DNA from: an uncultured Clostridia bacterium
GTDB lineage: Bacteria; Bacillota; Clostridia; Christensenellales; CAG-314
Direction of reading: 5' to 3'
DNA length: 34,034 nt
Assembly (NCBI GenBank): GCA_947628135.1
Contig: CANQYT010000015.1
Coordinates: forward strand, 1-34,034
Shown: one piece after another, positions 31,474-34,034 of the stretch
How the letters are laid out: each line of letters begins with the position of its first letter
Numbering within the stretch: the first letter of the stretch is position 1
The notes under the pieces: generated by a model
What the model was told of the DNA's origin: nothing
Seen by the model: only the letters and a program-made list of their open reading frames with translations
Databases searched by the model: none
Translations under genes and position numbers: made by a program

Positions 31474-31980
31474 ATGTTTTTTCGGTTGAACTGCAACGCC
31501 GAGCGCTATCCCGACCTTCGGCGCTTGATGGACAAGGACTTTCGCGCGTTCTATTGCTCTTACGTAAACGACGGCGTTTCGCCGCAAGAGGCACAAGCCC
31601 GTGCCGAAACGAGCGTGCGCAACGCGCTGGAATATTTGGCGCACAGCAAAAGTTTTTGCATATACGCGCTGGAAGAGGAGGGCGGCTTGACGGCGTTTCT
31701 GGTCGCCGACAACGGCAACTTGACCGATTGCCACGTGATTTACGCCGTCTACGGACAGCGCGGCGACGTCGCGCGTATCATTTCCGCTTACGTCGATATG
31801 CTCAAAGCGACGCAGAACGTCCAACTGTTTTGTCAGCCTCTCGCGGCGGACGGCGAAATGATTTCTTTGTTGGAAGAGTTGGGTTTCAAGCGGTACGAAT
31901 TTCCTCGCGAATGGATAGTTCTTCCGCTGGACCGCTACCCCGATTGCGTGGTAATGCGCTATGTTTGCAACAAAGTTTGA
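31474..31980 (+). CDS. small unknown protein, possibly GNAT-like
   Basis: A 168-residue soluble protein starting MFFRLNCNAERYPDLRRLMD. The central part (CIYALEEEGGLTAFLVADNGN, HVIYAVYGQRGDVARIISAYVDML) followed by ISLLEELGFKRYEF is reminiscent of the GNAT acetyltransferase layout, but the acetyl-CoA loop is not seen. I do not assign a function. It follows the MreB-like gene by 27 bases in the same direction and may be the third gene of that operon. No good Shine-Dalgarno precedes the ATG. Confidence 0.65.
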   Translation: MFFRLNCNAERYPDLRRLMDKDFRAFYCSYVNDGVSPQEAQARAETSVRNALEYLAHSKSFCIYALEEEGGLTAFLVADNGNLTDCHVIYAVYGQRGDVARIISAYVDMLKATQNVQLFCQPLAADGEMISLLEELGFKRYEFPREWIVLPLDRYPDCVVMRYVCNKV

Positions 31981-32065
31981 CGGCGTAAAGCAAATATGGG
32001 GTATCAAAATTCTATATCAACGCCTATACGGCGGTCACGATAAATAAAAAAAACGGAGGTACAAT

Positions 32066-32599
32066 ATGAATCTTAAAGGAAGCAAAACGGAACAAAATCT
32101 TATGGCTGCTTTTGCGGGCGAAAGTCAGGCTCGCAACAAGTACGACTACTATGCGTCCAAGGCGAAAAAGGACGGCTACGAGCAGATAGCGGCAATTTTC
32201 CAGGAGACCGCCAACAACGAAAAGGAACACGCCAAGTTGTGGTTCAAACTTTTCCACGGTATCAACGGCACTTTGGACAACTTGTTAGACGCCGCGGCAG
32301 GCGAAAACTACGAATGGACGGAGATGTACAAGGAGTTTGCCGACATCGCCGAAAAAGAAGGTTTTTACGACATTGCGACGCGTTTCCGCGGAGTTGCCGC
32401 GATAGAAAAGCACCACGAGGAGCGTTATCGTAAACTTGCCGAAGCGGTGCGCGGCGGCGAAGTATTCGTGAAGATGGACGAAAACGTGTGGGTATGCCGC
32501 AACTGCGGACACATTCACATCGGCAAGTCTGCGCCCGAGGTGTGCCCCGTATGCGCTCACCCGCAGGCGTATTTCGAACTGCTCAAAGAAAACTTCTGA
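32066..32599 (+). CDS. rbr: rubrerythrin
   Basis: A 177-residue non-haem iron peroxidase that reduces H2O2 in anaerobes. The ferritin-like domain has Glu19 ([10 protein letters not shown]) and the ExxH pairs Glu52/His55 and Glu114/His117 as diiron ligands, with further acidic residues around 86-98. The C-terminal rubredoxin domain has Cys144, Cys147, Cys160 and Cys163. CGGAGGT at 32054-32060 is the ribosome binding site. I could not settle on a promoter. Its last 61 bases and the following spacer recur at 33717-33777. With the flavodiiron protein it forms the oxidative-stress equipment of this window. Confidence 0.97.
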   Translation: MNLKGSKTEQNLMAAFAGESQARNKYDYYASKAKKDGYEQIAAIFQETANNEKEHAKLWFKLFHGINGTLDNLLDAAAGENYEWTEMYKEFADIAEKEGFYDIATRFRGVAAIEKHHEERYRKLAEAVRGGEVFVKMDENVWVCRNCGHIHIGKSAPEVCPVCAHPQAYFELLKENF

Positions 32600-32610
32600 T
32601 TTTTGCAACA
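32550..32610 (+). repeat. direct repeat, left copy (3' end of rubrerythrin)
   Basis: These 61 bases cover the last 16 codons of the rubrerythrin gene and 11 bases after its stop. They match 33717-33777 with four differences, all outside two identical blocks. The repeats enclose the membrane protein / XRE gene pair. Confidence 0.85.
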
Positions 32611-32612
32611 AA

Positions 32613-32650
32613 AACACAACCCCTGCACAAGTTTGTGCAGGGGTTGTGTT
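32613..32650. terminator. perfect 18-bp inverted repeat after rubrerythrin
   Basis: AACACAACCCCTGCACAA (32613-32630) and its exact complement at 32633-32650 are separated by GT. On the - strand the hairpin is followed by a short U-tract, so it terminates the membrane protein gene. On the + strand no U-tract follows, but the stem is long enough to act as mRNA 3' end protection or a pause site for rubrerythrin. Confidence 0.78.
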
Positions 32651-32668
32651 AGTGTGGCGTGATGTCAT

Positions 32669-33313
32669 TCAATCTGCCTTTGAGATAGAACAGTCATTGT
32701 CAAATCCGCGATTTACAGCGGTAAAATGCTGTCCCCCATCGGTCGTTATCCAAAAGTTGCCGACGTCGTCGCGGTAAGCGGGGACATACCCCGTAAATTG
32801 TAGATTTTGATTTCTGGTCGTGCTGGCATACCCCCAAAAAGTGAGTGTGCGGGTAAGCCCGTTTTCAACTACCTTAAAGACTGCTTGCTCTTCTTCTTTC
32901 GGTTTAGAGGAAGAACTGCCCGTGTCGAACACCAAGGACCACACCCACACAACGAATTGCAGTACGTAGTGGCGATCGGTACACAAATATATGAATAGGT
33001 CCGCCACCCAAACGATCAAAGCCAGCACAAGCAGCACTATGTACGGTATGATAAAGGGCACAAATGACAATATGTACACAGCCAAGCCGTATTTGCCGAG
33101 ATAACGGTATTTTTTCTTGTATTTGTCTATCAGTAAGTGTCCGATAAATCCCGGCAAACAAAACGCAACGGCGGTAAATGCGGTCGCAATTAAGATAAAT
33201 TCCGTTTCTCCGCCGCTCATACTTTCTGTGCTGCCCGTAACAAGTAACGCAATGACTGTGGCAATCAAAAGCGCGTATGCAATTGCAGTAAATATCCAAC
33301 TTGCAATTTTCAT
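32669..33313 (-). CDS. membrane protein of unknown function in the repeat-flanked cassette
   Basis: A 214-residue protein. Hydrophobic segments lie at about 5-27, 37-60, 75-108 (probably two helices with VWVADLFIYLC) and 118-133. A soluble C-terminal part of about 80 residues follows, with a Ser/Lys/Glu-rich linker (GSSSSKPKEEEQ) and a segment reading FKVVENGLTRTLTFWGYAST and NFWITTDGGQHFTAV. I recognise no family. It uses TTA three times, CTA once and TCA once at least, unlike the core genes. The ribosome binding site is GGAGG on the - strand, 7 bases before the ATG. It is divergent from an XRE gene that probably controls it. Confidence 0.78.
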   Translation of the reverse strand: MKIASWIFTAIAYALLIATVIALLVTGSTESMSGGETEFILIATAFTAVAFCLPGFIGHLLIDKYKKKYRYLGKYGLAVYILSFVPFIIPYIVLLVLALIVWVADLFIYLCTDRHYVLQFVVWVWSLVFDTGSSSSKPKEEEQAVFKVVENGLTRTLTFWGYASTTRNQNLQFTGYVPAYRDDVGNFWITTDGGQHFTAVNRGFDNDCSISKAD

Positions 33314-33344
33314 TTTATTTCCTCCAAAAAAGTGATTTTGTTTG

Positions 33345-33373
33345 ATTATATCCTAATTATAATTAGAAGTCAA
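33345..33373 (-). promoter_or_regulatory. promoter of the cassette membrane protein gene
   Basis: On the - strand TTGACT (33368-33373), a 17-base spacer and TATAAT (33345-33350). The start would be about 33338, leaving a leader of about 25 bases with the ribosome binding site. The 14-bp palindrome at 33353-33366 lies wholly inside the spacer. Confidence 0.82.
33353..33366. promoter_or_regulatory. palindromic operator in the cassette promoter
   Basis: CTAATTATAATTAG is a perfect 14-bp palindrome within the spacer of the membrane gene promoter. It is a likely binding site for the divergent XRE protein. It is AT-only apart from its ends, so some chance resemblance must be allowed for. Confidence 0.65.
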
Positions 33374-33383
33374 GAGAAAAATA

Positions 33384-33397
33384 CTAATTATTGTTAA
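33384..33397. promoter_or_regulatory. second, imperfect operator overlapping the XRE gene -10
   Basis: CTAATTATTGTTAA agrees with the palindrome at 33353-33366 in about 10 of 14 bases, 31 bases away, and overlaps the -10 of the XRE gene. It could be a weaker site for autoregulation. Confidence 0.45.
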
Positions 33398-33400
33398 AAT
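33392..33400 (+). promoter_or_regulatory. extended -10 of the second XRE gene
   Basis: TGT followed by TAAAAT (33395-33400). No consensus -35 is seen at 17 bases. The ATG at 33407 begins 6 bases after the -10, so the message should start at or beside the start codon. Confidence 0.6.
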
Positions 33401-33406
33401 AATTTT

Positions 33407-33628
33407 ATGAAAAACTTTGATCGAAACGTTTTCGGTGAAAGGCTGCGCGCTTTGCGCGGCGAAAAAAATATCGGACAGGACAGACTTGCAAAGGAATTGG
33501 GTCTGAGCAACGCCTCGATAAGTTATTGGGAAACGGGCAAACAAGAGCCTTGCGCCTCAGCGATATTTAAGTTGGCAAACTATTTTGATGTCAGCGCCGA
33601 CTATCTTTTGGGTATGATCGACGACTGA
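33407..33628 (+). CDS. small XRE-family helix-turn-helix regulator (second)
   Basis: A 73-residue protein consisting of one HTH domain: FGERLRALRGEKNIGQDRLAKELGLSNASISYWETGKQEP, then AIFKLANYFDVSADYLLGMIDD. The ending DVSADYLLG is very common in phage-type and Firmicutes XRE repressors. No effector domain. No Shine-Dalgarno precedes the ATG (AATAATTTT), in keeping with leaderless expression. It lies divergent to the membrane gene, with palindromes between them, inside the repeat-flanked cassette. Confidence 0.9.
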   Translation: MKNFDRNVFGERLRALRGEKNIGQDRLAKELGLSNASISYWETGKQEPCASAIFKLANYFDVSADYLLGMIDD

Positions 33629-33685
33629 ATTTGCCGCAGAGTAACAGCAAGAGAACTTACGTTGATGCGGTAGCGCGGACCTTGT

Positions 33686-33766
33686 ATGGCAATTACCGAA
33701 GAACTCGTTAGGACTATATGCAATCACCCGCAGGCGTATTTCGAACTGCTCAAAGAAAATTTCTGA
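33686..33766 (+). pseudogene. 26-codon frame ending in a duplicated rubrerythrin C-terminus
   Basis: ATG at 33686 opens a frame whose last 14 residues ([13 protein letters not shown] with the preceding Asn) equal the end of rubrerythrin apart from one residue. The first 11 residues (MAITEELVRTI) are unrelated to it. No Shine-Dalgarno sequence is seen. It is best read as a gene fragment created by duplication or recombination, and expression is doubtful. Confidence 0.6.
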
Positions 33767-33777
33767 TATTTGCAACA
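33717..33777 (+). repeat. direct repeat, right copy (3' end of rubrerythrin)
   Basis: Matches 32550-32610 over 61 bases with four differences (two near the left end, one in AAAATTTC for AAAACTTC, one in TGATATTT for TGATTTTT). Homology stops sharply on the left side. After the repeat, a second terminator-like hairpin follows, as after the left copy. Confidence 0.85.
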
Positions 33778-33785
33778 CTAAAAAA

Positions 33786-33824
33786 ACGACCCCCGCGCTT
33801 TTTGCGCAGTGGTCGTATATTTTT
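33786..33824 (+). terminator. terminator-like hairpin after the right repeat
   Basis: ACGACC (33786-33791) pairs with GGTCGT (33811-33816) and GCGC (33795-33798) with GCGC (33804-33807), with an internal 3x3 mismatch and loop TTTTT. ATATTTTT follows. The sequence CCCC plus GC-rich arms partly resembles the hairpin after rubrerythrin, so it may have been copied together with the repeat. Confidence 0.65.
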
Positions 33825-33857
33825 GCGTTTTGCGTATTCGGTTTCAGTCGCGCTTTT

Positions 33858-34001
33858 ATGGACGAAGGCGGCAATATGGCTTGTTGTATTGGCTTTGGCA
33901 GTGGCGCTGCCCATAGTCCTGCTTTGAGGGAGCAACAAAAGGCTTTTTTGCCAAAAATCTTTTGCCAAAGTTGCTCAAAATGTTTGACATTTTTCTTTTG
34001 A
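33858..34001 (+). CDS. possible 47-codon ORF, uncertain
   Basis: A short frame from ATG at 33858 to TGA at 33999-34001. It contains four cysteines in its C-terminal half and N-terminal part but no known motif, and it has no Shine-Dalgarno sequence. It runs through a hairpin (33930-33976) and into a promoter, which argues against a real gene. I list it only because the stretch holds nothing better. Confidence 0.12.
   Translation: MDEGGNMACCIGFGSGAAHSPALREQQKAFLPKIFCQSCSKCLTFFF
33930..33976. repeat. stem-loop with nested inverted repeats
   Basis: GAGCAAC (33930-33936) pairs with GTTGCTC (33970-33976). The interior holds GGC-TTTTTT-GCC and two copies of TTTTGCCAAA-like sequence. It may be a terminator with T-rich interior on the + strand, or a small palindromic repeat element. 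Only one copy is visible in this window. Confidence 0.45.
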
Positions 34002-34012
34002 TGTAGTATAGT
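33984..34012 (+). promoter_or_regulatory. strong promoter reading out of the window
   Basis: TTGACA at 33984-33989, a 17-base spacer and TATAGT at 34007-34012. Transcription would start about 34019 and serve a gene to the right of the window. Confidence 0.75.
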
Positions 34013-34034
34013 AAAAAGGCTGTTGCGGAAGTAA

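Noticed and set aside
33718..33927. 69-codon frame on the + strand with a hydrophobic end
   Set aside because: It reads through the repeat and the terminator hairpin in another frame than rubrerythrin and lacks a ribosome binding site.
1..34034. CRISPR arrays, rRNA or tRNA genes, transposase or integrase genes
   Set aside because: I looked for regular short repeats, for tRNA-like arms and for typical recombinase motifs and found none.

Overview
The window comes from a Gram-positive-type anaerobe, most probably a gut member of class Clostridia. The evidence is the zinc-binding (C+) forms of S14, S4, L36 and adenylate kinase, the Firmicutes spc/alpha ribosomal gene order with a KOW protein between map and infA, a bile salt hydrolase-like enzyme, a flavodiiron protein and a rubrerythrin. 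A finer placement (for example the Christensenellales) is only a guess. Base composition is roughly balanced. Housekeeping genes almost never use the codons TTA, CTA and TCA, which leaves very long spurious open frames antisense to real genes.

Positions 1-11591 hold the second half of the large ribosomal protein cluster, all on the + strand: the end of rplP, then rpmC, rpsQ, rplN, rplX, rplE, rpsN, rpsH, rplF, rplR, rpsE, rpmD, rplO, secY, adk, map, a KOW protein, infA, rpmJ, rpsM, rpsK, rpsD, rpoA and rplQ. Spacing is tight and several genes overlap. The exception is a gap of about 160 bp with a hairpin and a possible promoter before rpsM. L24, L30, L17 and S5 are longer than usual. A strong bidirectional terminator closes the cluster and also serves a convergent bile salt hydrolase-like gene.

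Positions 11592-15080 carry the bile salt hydrolase-like gene (-), a small secreted protein (+) and a flavodiiron protein (+), each with its own promoter. From 15081 to 27285 comes a conserved Firmicutes neighbourhood recalling B. subtilis pth-mfd-yabM-yabN: pth (-) diverging from mfd (+), a PrsA/SurA-like lipoprotein, an unusual PlsC-like protein with a zinc ribbon, and the operon SpoVB-like flippase / MazG (YabN) / Dus / TrmL.

Positions 27286-34034 are more accessory. A small XRE regulator (-) faces a 205-residue unknown protein (+) across two 14-bp palindromic operators. Then come an esterase, maf followed by a diverged MreB-like protein, a small unknown protein and a rubrerythrin. After rubrerythrin lies a small cassette, a membrane protein (-) diverging from a second XRE regulator (+). 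Its shared promoter contains a perfect palindrome, its membrane gene uses the codons that the core genes avoid, and the cassette is flanked by a 61-bp direct repeat of the 3' end of the rubrerythrin gene. This is the best candidate in the window for a recently acquired, undescribed unit.

Promoters read by eye are mostly sigma-A type with 17-bp spacers and often an extended -10 (TGn). At least three genes (the flippase, maf and the second XRE gene) have a -10 element only 6-8 bases from the ATG and little or no Shine-Dalgarno sequence, so they are probably translated from leaderless or nearly leaderless mRNA.
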